From positions 79,673 to 143,672 of the forward strand of contig CAZMGB010000008.1 in assembly GCA_964565775.1 (NCBI GenBank): a stretch of 64,000 nt of DNA. The letters are read 5' to 3'. The DNA comes from CAZMGB01 sp964565775 (GTDB taxonomy: Bacteria; Chloroflexota; Dehalococcoidia; DSTF01; JALHUB01). Under the pieces are notes generated by a model, which saw only the letters and a program-made list of their open reading frames with translations, was not told where the DNA came from and did not search any database. The position numbers and the translations under genes were made by a program. Below are positions 8,297 to 17,086 of this stretch, piece after piece; position 1 is the first letter of the stretch; each line of letters begins with the position of its first letter.

Positions 8297-9233
8297 GTGC
8301 GACGACCCTCCCTAGCCCCAACCGCGATTCCACGAGGCGCACCGCCTTCTCGAGGGGATCGCCCTGACACACGTCGATCCAGTGGATCCTGGCGTCGGTG
8401 CGCCGGAACCAGTTCCGCTGCATGCGGGCAAGCCGATGCGTCTCCGTCTTGATCCTGGCGACCGCCTCCACCAGCCCCATCTCCCCGGACAAATACTGGC
8501 AGACCTGCCGATAGCCGATGCCCGACATCGCCGGCAGCGAACGGTCGTAGCCGCGCGCCAGCAGGCCCTCCACCTCCGCCACGAGCCCGGAGGCCACCAT
8601 CGCGTCCACACGGGCGTCTATGCGACCATACAGCTCGTCCTGAGGGCAGTCCAGACCGAGGATGACGATATCGCAGACGGGCGGGGTGCGCGCCCGGCAG
8701 GCCGACAGCGGCTGCCCCGTCCGATAGCGCACCTCCAGCGCCCGCACGACCCGCCGTACGTTGCGAGGGTCGATCTTTCGGGCCGCGTCCGGCTCCAGGG
8801 CCGCGAGCTCACCATGCAGCGCCTCGGGCCCTTCGCGGGCCGCCCGCTCCTCGAGACGCCGCCGCATGTCGCCGTCGGGCGGCACGCGCGGCACCTGCCA
8901 GCCCTCCAGAAGCGCCCACACGTACTGCCCGCTGCCGCCGACCAGGAAGGCGGGGGCACTCCTCGACCAGATATCGGCCAGGGCGGCGCCAGCCAGGTCC
9001 AGGTACTGGCCCAGGCTGAACGCCTCGTCCGGGGCCACCACATCGATGAGCCAGTGGCGGGCCAGTGCCCGCTCCTCGGCGGTCGGCTTCGCCGTCCCCA
9101 CGTCCATGTGCCTGTACACCTGGCGCGAGTCGGCGCTCACGATCTCGCCGCCCAGAGCGTGCGCCAGCCTGGCGCCCAACGCCGTCTTGCCTGTGGCCGT
9201 CGGGCCGACGATGGCGATCAGGTTGTCGCTCAT
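8286..9233 (-). CDS. miaA: tRNA dimethylallyltransferase
   Basis: 315 residues. Adds an isopentenyl group to A37 of UNN-reading tRNAs. Seen: P-loop GPTATGKTALG at residues 10-20, SADSRQVYRHMDVGTAKPT (DMAPP/tRNA recognition), GGSGQYVWALLEG, and IGYRQVCQYLSG. The stop overlaps the DinB start and the start overlaps the tpiA stop (ATGA). Shares the isoprenoid pool with the polyprenyl synthase at 12.8 kb. Confidence 0.96.
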   Translation of the reverse strand: MSDNLIAIVGPTATGKTALGARLAHALGGEIVSADSRQVYRHMDVGTAKPTAEERALARHWLIDVVAPDEAFSLGQYLDLAGAALADIWSRSAPAFLVGGSGQYVWALLEGWQVPRVPPDGDMRRRLEERAAREGPEALHGELAALEPDAARKIDPRNVRRVVRALEVRYRTGQPLSACRARTPPVCDIVILGLDCPQDELYGRIDARVDAMVASGLVAEVEGLLARGYDRSLPAMSGIGYRQVCQYLSGEMGLVEAVARIKTETHRLARMQRNWFRRTDARIHWIDVCQGDPLEKAVRLVESRLGLGRVVAHER

Positions 9234-10000
9234 TTCGTCGCCGATATGCGTTCGGTCTGCTCGATGATGCTCGAAAAGCCTTCGGCATCCAGGGAGGCAC
9301 CGCCGACAAGGGCGCCGTCGATCTCAGACTCGCCGATGAACTCGGCGATGTTGTCGGGAGTCACGCTGCCCCCGTAGAGGATTCGCAGGCTGGCAGCGAT
9401 GGGCTCGCCGGTGTGAGCGGCCACCTCGCGCCGGATGAGAGCGATCGCCTCGTTCGCCATCGCTCCCGTAGCGGCCCGACCGGTGCCGATCGCCCACACG
9501 GGCTCGTAGGCGATGGCGAAGCCCTCGGGCAGGCTCACACCCTCCAGCGCGCCGCTGACCTGCCGCACGAGCACCCCCTCGGTGCCGCCCGCCTCGCGCT
9601 GCTCCAGCGTCTCGCCGACGCACAGGATCGGCTTCAGATCCGCCGCCAGCGCCGCCTGCAGCTTCTTGTTCACCGTCCCGTCCGTCTCATGGAAGTAGGC
9701 GCGGCGCTCCGAGTGCCCGATGATGACGTATTCGACGAACTCAGCGAGCATGGGGACGCTTACCTCGCCCGTGAAGGCGCCCTTCTCCTCCCAGTGCACA
9801 TTCTGCGCACCTACCTTCAACGAGGTGCCTCGCAGGAGCTCGGCGGCGAGCGACAGGTAGGGGAACGGCGGACAGACCACCTTCTCCACGCCCCGCGTCG
9901 CCTGCGTGCGCTCCTGCACGCCGAGACAGAGGTCGCGGCAGGACTGCGAGGTGGTGTGCATCTTCCAGTTGCCTGCTATGAGGGGCATTCTTGTCGTCAT
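9230..10000 (-). CDS. tpiA: Triosephosphate isomerase
   Basis: 256 residues from the ATG at 10000, which has GGAG six bases upstream and follows the apgM stop directly. An in-frame ATG at 10012 overlaps apgM. Interconverts dihydroxyacetone phosphate and glyceraldehyde 3-phosphate. Seen: AGNWKMH (catalytic Lys), IGHSERR (electrophilic His), AYEPVWAIGTG (catalytic Glu) and LYGGSVTPDN (phosphate loop). Third gene of the pgk-apgM-tpiA glycolytic block. Confidence 0.97.
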   Translation of the reverse strand: MTTRMPLIAGNWKMHTTSQSCRDLCLGVQERTQATRGVEKVVCPPFPYLSLAAELLRGTSLKVGAQNVHWEEKGAFTGEVSVPMLAEFVEYVIIGHSERRAYFHETDGTVNKKLQAALAADLKPILCVGETLEQREAGGTEGVLVRQVSGALEGVSLPEGFAIAYEPVWAIGTGRAATGAMANEAIALIRREVAAHTGEPIAASLRILYGGSVTPDNIAEFIGESEIDGALVGGASLDAEGFSSIIEQTERISATK

Positions 10001-10001
10001 T

Positions 10002-11216
10002 CTACGCTCCATACTTCGTCAGCCGCCGGGCGTGGGCGAGAGCGAGGGGAAGGACCTCGGTGGCAGGAAACGTCCCCAGAGAGCCCGACTGGCACTGCGT
10101 CTCGTCGAACCGACGTGCCCCGTCGGGCCGGCACCAGCGTGAGCCCAGGACGAAGGGCACGGAGTGCCAGCTATGACTGGCGATTACGGCGGGCGTCGAA
10201 TGGTCGCCGGCTACCATGAGGACGTCCGGCCCAAGCTCCTGGATCGCCGGTATCGCGCCGTCCAACTCCTCCAGCGCCGCAACCTTCCCAGCGAAGTTGC
10301 CGTCCTCGCCGGCGCTGTCCGTCTTCTTGAAGTGGACGAAGAAGAAGTCGAAGCTGCGCCAATGCTCGCGCAGCGTCGCCAGCTCATCGGCGAGCGTGGC
10401 GCCGGTCGCCAGGACCGTCATCCCGACCAGCTTCGCCAGCCCCCGGTACATGGGATAGACGGCGATGGCAGCCGCCCGCATCTTGCATATGTCGGTTATG
10501 GAGGGCATGGCCGGGTGCTTCGAGAAGCCCCTCAACAGCACCATGTTGGCGGGCGAGTGGTGCGCCAGGCGCTCCTTCGCCTGAGCGACGAAGTCGCTGA
10601 TCAGCCGGGCGCTGCCCTCAGCCTCTGGCGCCAGCGGTCCGGCAGGGAGAGGCGCCATCCCCACCCTCTGCGGGTCCGTCTCCGATATCTGGTCGCTGAG
10701 GCTGTCGCGCTCGCCCAGCGGCCTCAGCACGAGCAGGAACCGATGCTCCCGCACCGGCTCCACGAGGAGCTGAACGCCCGAAAGCGATATGCTTGACAGC
10801 TCGCGGCAAAGGGCGGCGCACGTCTGCGTGTCGATGCGCCCGGCGCGACGGTCCGTTATGAGGCCGGCGCCATCGGCGGTGCAGAAGTTGCCGCGGGCGG
10901 CCACGTCTTGCGGCTGAAGATCGAAATCGATGCCCAGCGCCTCCAGCACGCCCCGGCCCGCCAGATAGCGGAACGGGTCGTAGCCGAAGAGGGAGAGGTG
11001 GCCGGGGCCGCTGCCGGGGCTGATGCCCAGGCCGACGGGCAGCGTCAGGCCGCAGATGCCGCCGGCGACGAGACGGTTCAGGTGGGGTGTCTTCGCGGTC
11101 TCGAGCTCCGTGCGGCCGGTCTCGGGATGCGGCAGCCCGCCCAGCCCGTCGGCAACGAGCAGGACGATCTTGGTGTCGCTCTCTACGGCCAGCTCACGCA
11201 GTACTTCTAGATCCAC
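10002..11216 (-). CDS. apgM: Cofactor-independent phosphoglycerate mutase, archaeal ApgM type
   Basis: 404 residues from a GTG at 11216, chosen because DLEVLRELAVESDTKIVLLVADG matches the family start. Interconverts 3- and 2-phosphoglycerate. The alkaline-phosphatase-superfamily metal site is visible as LVADGLGG and GSGPGHLSLFGYDPF (catalytic Ser within PGSGPGHLSL), with SDRR-like RITDRRAGRI and VAGDHSTPA near the end. This is the ApgM branch common in archaea and Chloroflexota rather than the 510-residue bacterial GpmI. It lies between pgk and tpiA. Confidence 0.93.
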   Translation of the reverse strand: MDLEVLRELAVESDTKIVLLVADGLGGLPHPETGRTELETAKTPHLNRLVAGGICGLTLPVGLGISPGSGPGHLSLFGYDPFRYLAGRGVLEALGIDFDLQPQDVAARGNFCTADGAGLITDRRAGRIDTQTCAALCRELSSISLSGVQLLVEPVREHRFLLVLRPLGERDSLSDQISETDPQRVGMAPLPAGPLAPEAEGSARLISDFVAQAKERLAHHSPANMVLLRGFSKHPAMPSITDICKMRAAAIAVYPMYRGLAKLVGMTVLATGATLADELATLREHWRSFDFFFVHFKKTDSAGEDGNFAGKVAALEELDGAIPAIQELGPDVLMVAGDHSTPAVIASHSWHSVPFVLGSRWCRPDGARRFDETQCQSGSLGTFPATEVLPLALAHARRLTKYGA

Positions 11217-11292
11217 GACTGTACATTCTACATTCCCGCTGCGCCTGATGCACATCAGACGCGGGTCAAGGTCTTCGGCGACATCAACGTAG

Positions 11293-11421
11293 GTCGGGGT
11301 CTTGAGACCCCGACGCCTAATGCCGCGAGGGTCTGAAGACCCTCGCCTACGAGATGGCAGAGAGACAGCCTAATGCCGCGAGGGTCTGAAGACCCTCGCC
11401 TACGAGATGGCAAAGAGACAG
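11293..11421. repeat. Cluster of three short palindromes with a 53-bp tandem duplication
   Basis: Palindrome 1 has perfect arms GTCGGGGTCT/AGACCCCGAC (11293-11314). Palindromes 2 and 3 are identical, GCGAGGGTCT-GA-AGACCCTCGC (11325-11346 and 11378-11399). They sit in two 53-bp direct copies, 11316-11368 and 11369-11421, that differ at one base. The spacer between pgk and apgM is otherwise empty. The form (arm, 2-nt centre, arm, flanked by GTAG/CTAC) matches repeats around the RAYT gene at 26.2 kb. Confidence 0.85.
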
Positions 11422-11438
11422 AGGTGGAACAGCCCCGC

Positions 11439-12632
11439 CTAGCTCCGGTCCAGCAAGGCGGCTACACCGGGGAGCGTCCGGCCCTCAAGGAACTCCAGGG
11501 AGGCGCCGCCACCGGTCGAAAGGTGAGTGAAGCGGTCCTCCAGCCCCGCCTGCTGCACCAGCGCCACCGTCTCGCCCCCACCGACGATGGTCGTCGCGTC
11601 GTCGAGCTCCACGAGGGCGAGCGCTACGCCTAGAGAGCCCTCGGCGAACGGCGGGTACTCGGCGATGCCCATCGGGCCGTTCCACACCACCGTCCGGCAG
11701 TCCTCCAGCGTGTCTCGAAAGCTCACCAGGGTATCGGCACCGATGTCCACGATTCGCCACTCGGCAGGGATCTCGAGCACCGGCACCGTCCGGTAGCGGG
11801 CGTCGGCGGCTACACGGTCAGCCACGACGACGTCGGTGGGCAGGAGCAGGGGCACGCCGGCGTTGTCGGCTTCGCTGAGCACGTCCGAGGCCGCGCCGAG
11901 CTGATCGTCCTCTACCAGTGACTGCCCGACACGGAAGCCCTGCGCCTTGAGGAAAGTGGAGGCCATGCCGCCTCCGACCAGCAGGCCGTCCACCTTGGAG
12001 AGCAGGTTGCGCAGGACACCCATCTTGGTGCTGATCTTGGCACCGCCTATGACGGCGGCGAAGGGCCGCGCCGGATTGGTGAGCGCCCGGCCCAGGTAGT
12101 CGATCTCCTTCTCCATGAGCAAGCCCGAGACCGCCGGCAGGAAGGCGGCCACGCCCACTGTCGAGGCGTGAGCACGGTGGGCGGCGCCGAAGGCGTCGTT
12201 GACGTAGACCTCGGCCAGGGAGGCCAGCGCCCGCGCGAACTTGGGGTCGTTCTTCTCCTCTTCCGGGTGGAAGCGCAGGTTCTCGAGCAGCAGCACCTCG
12301 CCGGGACCGAGGGCACGGGCCGCCTCCTCCACCTCCGGACCGACGCAATCGCCCACAGTCTTCACCTGGGTGCCCAGCATCTCGCTCAGACGGGCCGCCA
12401 CCGGCGCCAGCCGCAACGATTCGACCACCTGCCCCTTCGGGCGCCCGAGATGGGAGCAGAGGATGACACGCGCCTTCTCCTTGCGCAGGTACTCGATAGT
12501 AGGCATGGCGGCGCGGATGCGACTGTCGTTGAGAATACGAAGGCTCTCCTTCTCCAGGGGGACGTTGAAGTCGACCCGCACCAGTACGCGCCGGTCCCGC
12601 GTGTCCACGTCTCTGACGGTTTGCTTGTTCAT
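11439..12632 (-). CDS. pgk: Phosphoglycerate kinase
   Basis: 397 residues, full length. Makes ATP and 3-phosphoglycerate from 1,3-bisphosphoglycerate. Seen: RVLVRVDFNVPLE at 15-27, LCSHLGRPKG (substrate His/Arg), LLENLRFHPEEEKND, IGGAKISTKMGVL, the hinge VVWNGPMGIAEYPPF and TIVGGGETVALV with STGGGASLEFLEG at the end. First gene of the block pgk, apgM, tpiA. Confidence 0.98.
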   Translation of the reverse strand: MNKQTVRDVDTRDRRVLVRVDFNVPLEKESLRILNDSRIRAAMPTIEYLRKEKARVILCSHLGRPKGQVVESLRLAPVAARLSEMLGTQVKTVGDCVGPEVEEAARALGPGEVLLLENLRFHPEEEKNDPKFARALASLAEVYVNDAFGAAHRAHASTVGVAAFLPAVSGLLMEKEIDYLGRALTNPARPFAAVIGGAKISTKMGVLRNLLSKVDGLLVGGGMASTFLKAQGFRVGQSLVEDDQLGAASDVLSEADNAGVPLLLPTDVVVADRVAADARYRTVPVLEIPAEWRIVDIGADTLVSFRDTLEDCRTVVWNGPMGIAEYPPFAEGSLGVALALVELDDATTIVGGGETVALVQQAGLEDRFTHLSTGGGASLEFLEGRTLPGVAALLDRS

Positions 12633-12773
12633 GGCAACGCCTCAAGGTCCAGGGACTATGCAGACTTCCCGCCGAGGGGGTCCGTGCCGCCGGGCAACGC
12701 CTCCTGATTATCGCACGCAACGAACCCTAGTGGCCGGTGGAAAAACCCCGAAATGGGACGGCGGCCTCCCCTA

Positions 12774-13868
12774 CTAGCGCCTTCGCGCCGCCACGTACGC
12801 AGCGAACGACTCAAGCTGGCGACGGCGGGCCGGCACCAGCTCCAGGCCGTCAAGTCGCCTCAAGGCCTCGGCGGCATGACGCCGCGCCGCCTCCTCGCTG
12901 GAGGCCAGCGCCCCGGTTCGCTCGAGAATCGACCCGACCGCCCGCACATCCTCCGGCCCCAGGCTGGACTTCGCGTATGTGGTCAGCAGCATCTCCCGAT
13001 CCGGCCCCACAGCCTGCTCGAAGGCGTAGACGATGGGAAAGGACTTCTTGCGGGCCAGGATGTCCTCGCCGACCGGCTTCCCCGTCTCGACGGACTCGCC
13101 CCAGATTCCCAGGATGTCGTCGCGGATCTGGAGGGCGAAGCCCAGCTCGCGGCCGAACCCTCGAAAGGCCGCGACCACCGGCGCCGACGCCTTCCCCACC
13201 AGAGCGCCGATGGCGGCAGCGGCCGCCAGGAGCGCCACCGTCTTACCGGCTACCATCACCAGGTACTCGTCGCAGCGCACGTCCAGCCTCTCCTCGAACG
13301 CGAGGTCTAGGTACTGCCCCTCACACACGCTGAGGCACGCTTCGTCCAGGAGACGGGCGGCGTCCAGCGCCACCTCCGCCGACACGCCCACCTCAAGCAG
13401 CCGCGGCAGGGCCAGGTGCGCAAGCGCGTATAGACCGTCGCCGACGTTGATGGCCTGGGCCTCGCCCCAGACGCGCCACACCGTCGCCCGGCCGTGGCGC
13501 GTGGGGCTGGCGTCTTCTATGTCGTCGTGCACGAGGGTGAAGTTGTGCAGCAGCTCCAGGGCGGCCGCGGCGGGCAGAGCGCGACGGTAATCACCAGCGA
13601 CGGCCTCGCAGCAGAGGAGACAGAGGAGAGGCCGCAGCATTTTGCCCGCGCCCGGACGCCGGGGGAGTGCCTTTCCCGGCCCGCGTGGTGCCTCCTCCAT
13701 GCCCAGGTGATAGCGCATCATCCGGTAGAGAGGCAGGTCGTCGCCGCCGGTGGCCCGCTCCATCTCCCTTCGGATCGCCCTGCCGTAGCGCCGGTGAAGG
13801 GCTACGAGCGGGCTGCCCGTCCTGGCGGGCCCGAGCTTGGTCCCTGGCGAGCGGCCGGGCGGGGGCAT
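12774..13868 (-). CDS. Polyprenyl (geranylgeranyl-type) diphosphate synthase
   Basis: 364 residues from the ATG at 13868. The open frame continues upstream, but only by running antisense-frame through the acylase gene. Condenses IPP with allylic diphosphates. The first aspartate-rich motif is LVHDDIEDASPTRHG. The second is LQIRDDILGIWGES, where the last Asp is replaced by Gly in the manner of GGPP-synthase-like enzymes with GKPVGEDILARKKSFP. KMLRPLLCLL holds the IPP-binding region. Six bases separate it from the penicillin-acylase gene upstream, suggesting co-transcription. Chain length cannot be predicted safely. Confidence 0.9.
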   Translation of the reverse strand: MPPPGRSPGTKLGPARTGSPLVALHRRYGRAIRREMERATGGDDLPLYRMMRYHLGMEEAPRGPGKALPRRPGAGKMLRPLLCLLCCEAVAGDYRRALPAAAALELLHNFTLVHDDIEDASPTRHGRATVWRVWGEAQAINVGDGLYALAHLALPRLLEVGVSAEVALDAARLLDEACLSVCEGQYLDLAFEERLDVRCDEYLVMVAGKTVALLAAAAAIGALVGKASAPVVAAFRGFGRELGFALQIRDDILGIWGESVETGKPVGEDILARKKSFPIVYAFEQAVGPDREMLLTTYAKSSLGPEDVRAVGSILERTGALASSEEAARRHAAEALRRLDGLELVPARRRQLESFAAYVAARRR

Positions 13869-13873
13869 CGTTC

Positions 13874-16288
13874 CTACTCCGGGCGTTCCGGTCGCAGGAC
13901 GAGGGTGCTCTCGGCGGCCTCCAGCACGTCGGGGCGTTCGAAGAGCATGGGGTGATACTCCACGTTGAGCCACGGCTCCACCATGTCGTCGTAGTGGCCG
14001 CTTCCCGGCTGCCCCGACTGGCCCGTCGTCCCCATCGAAATGGAGTTCTTGAAATCGCTCAGGTCGATGATCTGGCGGTAGGAGACGACGGCAAGGCTGG
14101 CACGATACGGGCTCGCGGGGTCGTAGGAGGCGTGCTTGACGGTGTTCATGTCCCCATCGACGGGAATGGGGCCCCGGCTGAACAGCCGCCCCAGCGGTCT
14201 CACCTGCCCCAGGGGATGGGAGAAGGTCACCGTGTGGAGACGGCCCCACTGCCAGCGGGACATGTCCTTGCCCAGGCTCGCCTCCAGGTGCTGGACCGCC
14301 TCCTTGAGGCTGCGGAGCATCACCGTCTGCCAGGTGTCGCGCTGGCCGTCACCGCTAGGAAACCAGTCAGGTCGCGCCTCCTGCATGAGCCGCGCCAGGT
14401 GCGACGCCGCCCGGTAGCCGTAGCCGTTGGCCGGCACCAGCAGGTGGACGCCCTGGCCGGCGTAGCTATCCAGGGCATCGCCCAGCCTGTGGGCGAAGGT
14501 GTTGCGGTACATGCGATAGAAGAAGACGCTGTAGATGGCCGCAGCGACGCTGTCGGCCGTTAGTCGGTAGTCCCAGTCGCGGATATACTCGAGCGCCCGG
14601 CGGCTCGTTTCGTCTTCCGGCTCCAGGCGCGCCAGATGCTGGGCCATCTCCCGACCGGCTATCGAGAAGCAGTCAGCCTGCATCGCCTTGAAGTCCTCCA
14701 CAGAGAGCTTCTCCTTGGCCCGGAGCATTTCGACGATGCGGCGGACGCGGTAGCCATCCAGCCAGTCGCCGTAGATGGGATAGCGCCCGTTCCCCTGCTC
14801 GATCTTGTTGTTGGCGGTGGCCGCGAAGTGTGCCTCGGGATTGTAGGAGTGGGGAATCTCCTCGAAGGGAACGTAGCCGTTCCATTCGTAGCCCTTGTCC
14901 CAGCCCGGCGCCGGCACCAGGCCACGTCCCTTCCGCCGGAGTGGCACGAACCCGGCAAGCTGGTAGCCGATGTTGCCGTCGACATCGGCGTAGACGAAGT
15001 TGAGACCCGGCGACGACCATTCGCGCAGCGCGTCCCGGAACTCATCCCAGTTCTCCGCCACCATGAGTCGCTGCCCGGCCCGGATCAGGGCCACAGACTC
15101 GACGCAAACGCTGCGCAGGGCCAGCGCCCTGCTCTCACCATCGATGGCGGGACTGATGACGGGACCATGGTGGGTGAGCAGCACCTCCTCCAGGACGGGT
15201 TCGTTGCGGCCCCGCACCCATATCGGCTCGAACGCAACCTCGCCTTCGCGCCAGCGCCCCTGGTAGCGATACTGACGGGAGTTCTCAGGATTGACGTGGA
15301 TTACGTAGAGGTCCTGCTGGTCAACCGCCGAAGCGGTGATGCCCCAGGCGATGCGGCGGTTGTGACCGATGATCACGGCCGGCAGACCCGCCAGCGACGC
15401 GCCCACCACGTCGAGGCCGCCCCCGCTCAGGTGAACCTCGTACCAGGTGCCCGGCATCTCCGGGGGCAGGTGCGGGTCATTGGCGAGGAGCGGCTTACCC
15501 GTGGTCGACTTGGCGCCGTCCACCACCCAGTTGTTGCTGCCGCCGCCACCGGGCGCCAGCCGCGACACCGCCTGGTACTCCTTCAGCAGATCGCCGTCGG
15601 AGGGCTGATATCCAGCGCCCGGGGGGACAACCAGCGGCGCTCCTTCGGGATAGGGGGGCTCCAGCTCCGCGGCGGCCTCCGCCCCCAGCCGGTCGATGAC
15701 CCAGGAGCGAACGATCTCGGTGTCCCAGTTGCCGGACAGGATCCAGCCCTGCCACTTCGCCAGAGCGGCCACATCGAGAGCCGTCCACGGCTCGGGCCGG
15801 AAGCGTAACAGCCGGAATTCGACCGGCAGACGCCTGCCCTCTGCCTCGATGAAGCTGTTGACGCCGGCCGTGTAGGCCTGAAGGCTCGCACGCGTATCGG
15901 GGTCGAGGTCGGGGAGCTGATGCTGCGCCGCCCGCCGCAGACCGACCCTTCGCATCAGGCGGTCGGGCGCCAGAGCGGGCTCGCCCAGCACCTCCGCCAG
16001 CGTACCCGAGACGAGGCGGCGGCGGAACTCCATCTGCCAGAGCCTGTCCTGGGCGTGAACGAAGCCAAGGGCGAAGTACAGGTCGTTGGCTTCCTGGCCG
16101 TAGATGTGGGGGACGCCCCAGCGGTCGCGAACGACTTCGACCTCTGCCTGCAGTCCGTTGAGCGTCACGCTTCCCGTTGTCTGAGGAAGGCGCCTTCGTA
16201 GCACGTAGCGGAGGGAACCGGCAATGGCGGCGGCGCCCAGCCCCAGGGCAAGCCCGAGGCAGCCGAGAACCTTGAGTGATGCCTTCAT
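13874..16288 (-). CDS. Penicillin acylase family protein (Ntn hydrolase)
   Basis: 804 residues. The first ~25 form a signal or anchor segment (VLGCLGLALGLGAAAIAG). The alpha chain follows (WGVPHIYGQEANDLYFALGFVHAQDRLWQME). Autocleavage should expose the N-terminal Ser in APGGGGSNNWVVDGAKS at about residue 250-266, then the beta chain with KPLLANDPHL and NNKIEQG. Family members hydrolyse amides, including beta-lactam side chains and acyl-homoserine lactones; the substrate here is unknown. Exported or periplasmic by inference. It overlaps no neighbour and lies just upstream of the prenyl synthase. Confidence 0.92.
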   Translation of the reverse strand: MKASLKVLGCLGLALGLGAAAIAGSLRYVLRRRLPQTTGSVTLNGLQAEVEVVRDRWGVPHIYGQEANDLYFALGFVHAQDRLWQMEFRRRLVSGTLAEVLGEPALAPDRLMRRVGLRRAAQHQLPDLDPDTRASLQAYTAGVNSFIEAEGRRLPVEFRLLRFRPEPWTALDVAALAKWQGWILSGNWDTEIVRSWVIDRLGAEAAAELEPPYPEGAPLVVPPGAGYQPSDGDLLKEYQAVSRLAPGGGGSNNWVVDGAKSTTGKPLLANDPHLPPEMPGTWYEVHLSGGGLDVVGASLAGLPAVIIGHNRRIAWGITASAVDQQDLYVIHVNPENSRQYRYQGRWREGEVAFEPIWVRGRNEPVLEEVLLTHHGPVISPAIDGESRALALRSVCVESVALIRAGQRLMVAENWDEFRDALREWSSPGLNFVYADVDGNIGYQLAGFVPLRRKGRGLVPAPGWDKGYEWNGYVPFEEIPHSYNPEAHFAATANNKIEQGNGRYPIYGDWLDGYRVRRIVEMLRAKEKLSVEDFKAMQADCFSIAGREMAQHLARLEPEDETSRRALEYIRDWDYRLTADSVAAAIYSVFFYRMYRNTFAHRLGDALDSYAGQGVHLLVPANGYGYRAASHLARLMQEARPDWFPSGDGQRDTWQTVMLRSLKEAVQHLEASLGKDMSRWQWGRLHTVTFSHPLGQVRPLGRLFSRGPIPVDGDMNTVKHASYDPASPYRASLAVVSYRQIIDLSDFKNSISMGTTGQSGQPGSGHYDDMVEPWLNVEYHPMLFERPDVLEAAESTLVLRPERPE

Positions 16289-16347
16289 AGACTCCTCCCG
16301 GTGGTCAGTCCGGCGCTTTGCGGCGGCCAGCGCCGGGGAGCACCTTC

Positions 16348-16989
16348 CTAGTGGGGCAACACCGATAGACCGACGGCCTTCTCGATCGCGGCCAGGGAGA
16401 CGGCGCCTTCGCGCAGCAAACGCGGCACGTCCCCGGTCAGATCGACGACCGTGGACTCCAGTCCGCCGGGCGCAGGCCCGCCGTCGACGATAAGATCGAC
16501 GGCGTCTCCGAGCTGGCGGCGCACCTCTTCGGCGTCACGAGGGCTGGGGCCGCCCGTCACGTTCGCCGAGGTGCCCGTTACGGCTCCGCCCACCCTGGCG
16601 ATGAGCTCAAGGGCGACGGGATGAGCGGGCACCCGCATCGCCACCGTGCCGGACCCCGCCAGTGCGCGCGACTCGTACCGCCGAGCACGCTGCAACACGA
16701 GCGTCAGCGCACCAGGCCAGAACGCCTTCATCAGCCGCTTCGCAGTCTCGGAGACAGACACTGCGATCCCCCCGACGTCACAGTCGGATGCCAGCAGCAG
16801 CGGCAGAGGCTTGTCGGAAGGCCTTCTTTTTGCTTCGAATAGCCTCGCCACAGCTTCGTCGTGACTGGCCAGCGCACCCAGGGCATAGAGAGTGTCAGTC
16901 GGAAACGCTACCAGGCCGCCGTCTCTGAGGCACTCAGCAGCCCGCGACAGCGCCTCCTCAAGGTCAGGAGCCCTCAACAAAGTAGACAC
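16348..16989 (-). CDS. tsaC: L-threonylcarbamoyladenylate synthase (Sua5/YrdC/YwlC)
   Basis: 213 residues. Makes threonylcarbamoyl-AMP for the t6A37 modification of ANN-reading tRNAs. Seen: GGLVAFPTDTLYALGALA at 24-41, the nucleotide-binding KRRPSDKPLPLLLAS (K-R-x4-P-L), MRVPAHP, and TGTSANVTGGPSPRDAEEV. It lacks the C-terminal Sua5 domain, so the short TsaC form. Divergent from guaA with 97 bp between the genes. Confidence 0.94.
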   Translation of the reverse strand: MSTLLRAPDLEEALSRAAECLRDGGLVAFPTDTLYALGALASHDEAVARLFEAKRRPSDKPLPLLLASDCDVGGIAVSVSETAKRLMKAFWPGALTLVLQRARRYESRALAGSGTVAMRVPAHPVALELIARVGGAVTGTSANVTGGPSPRDAEEVRRQLGDAVDLIVDGGPAPGGLESTVVDLTGDVPRLLREGAVSLAAIEKAVGLSVLPH

Positions 16990-17086
16990 CGGATTATGCC
17001 GCTAATCTGAAAGAGCCGTCCCCTCACCTTGACGCCAGTATAGCACGGATGCTAATGTGAGGGCGAACTACTCAGAGCAGAGGGGC

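Noticed and set aside
11316..11421. Possible CRISPR array
   Set aside because: Only two 53-bp direct copies, joined without unique spacers, and no cas genes.
13869..14249. 127-residue N-terminal extension of the prenyl synthase
   Set aside because: It overlaps the acylase gene and has no conserved sequence; the ATG at 13868 fits the family.
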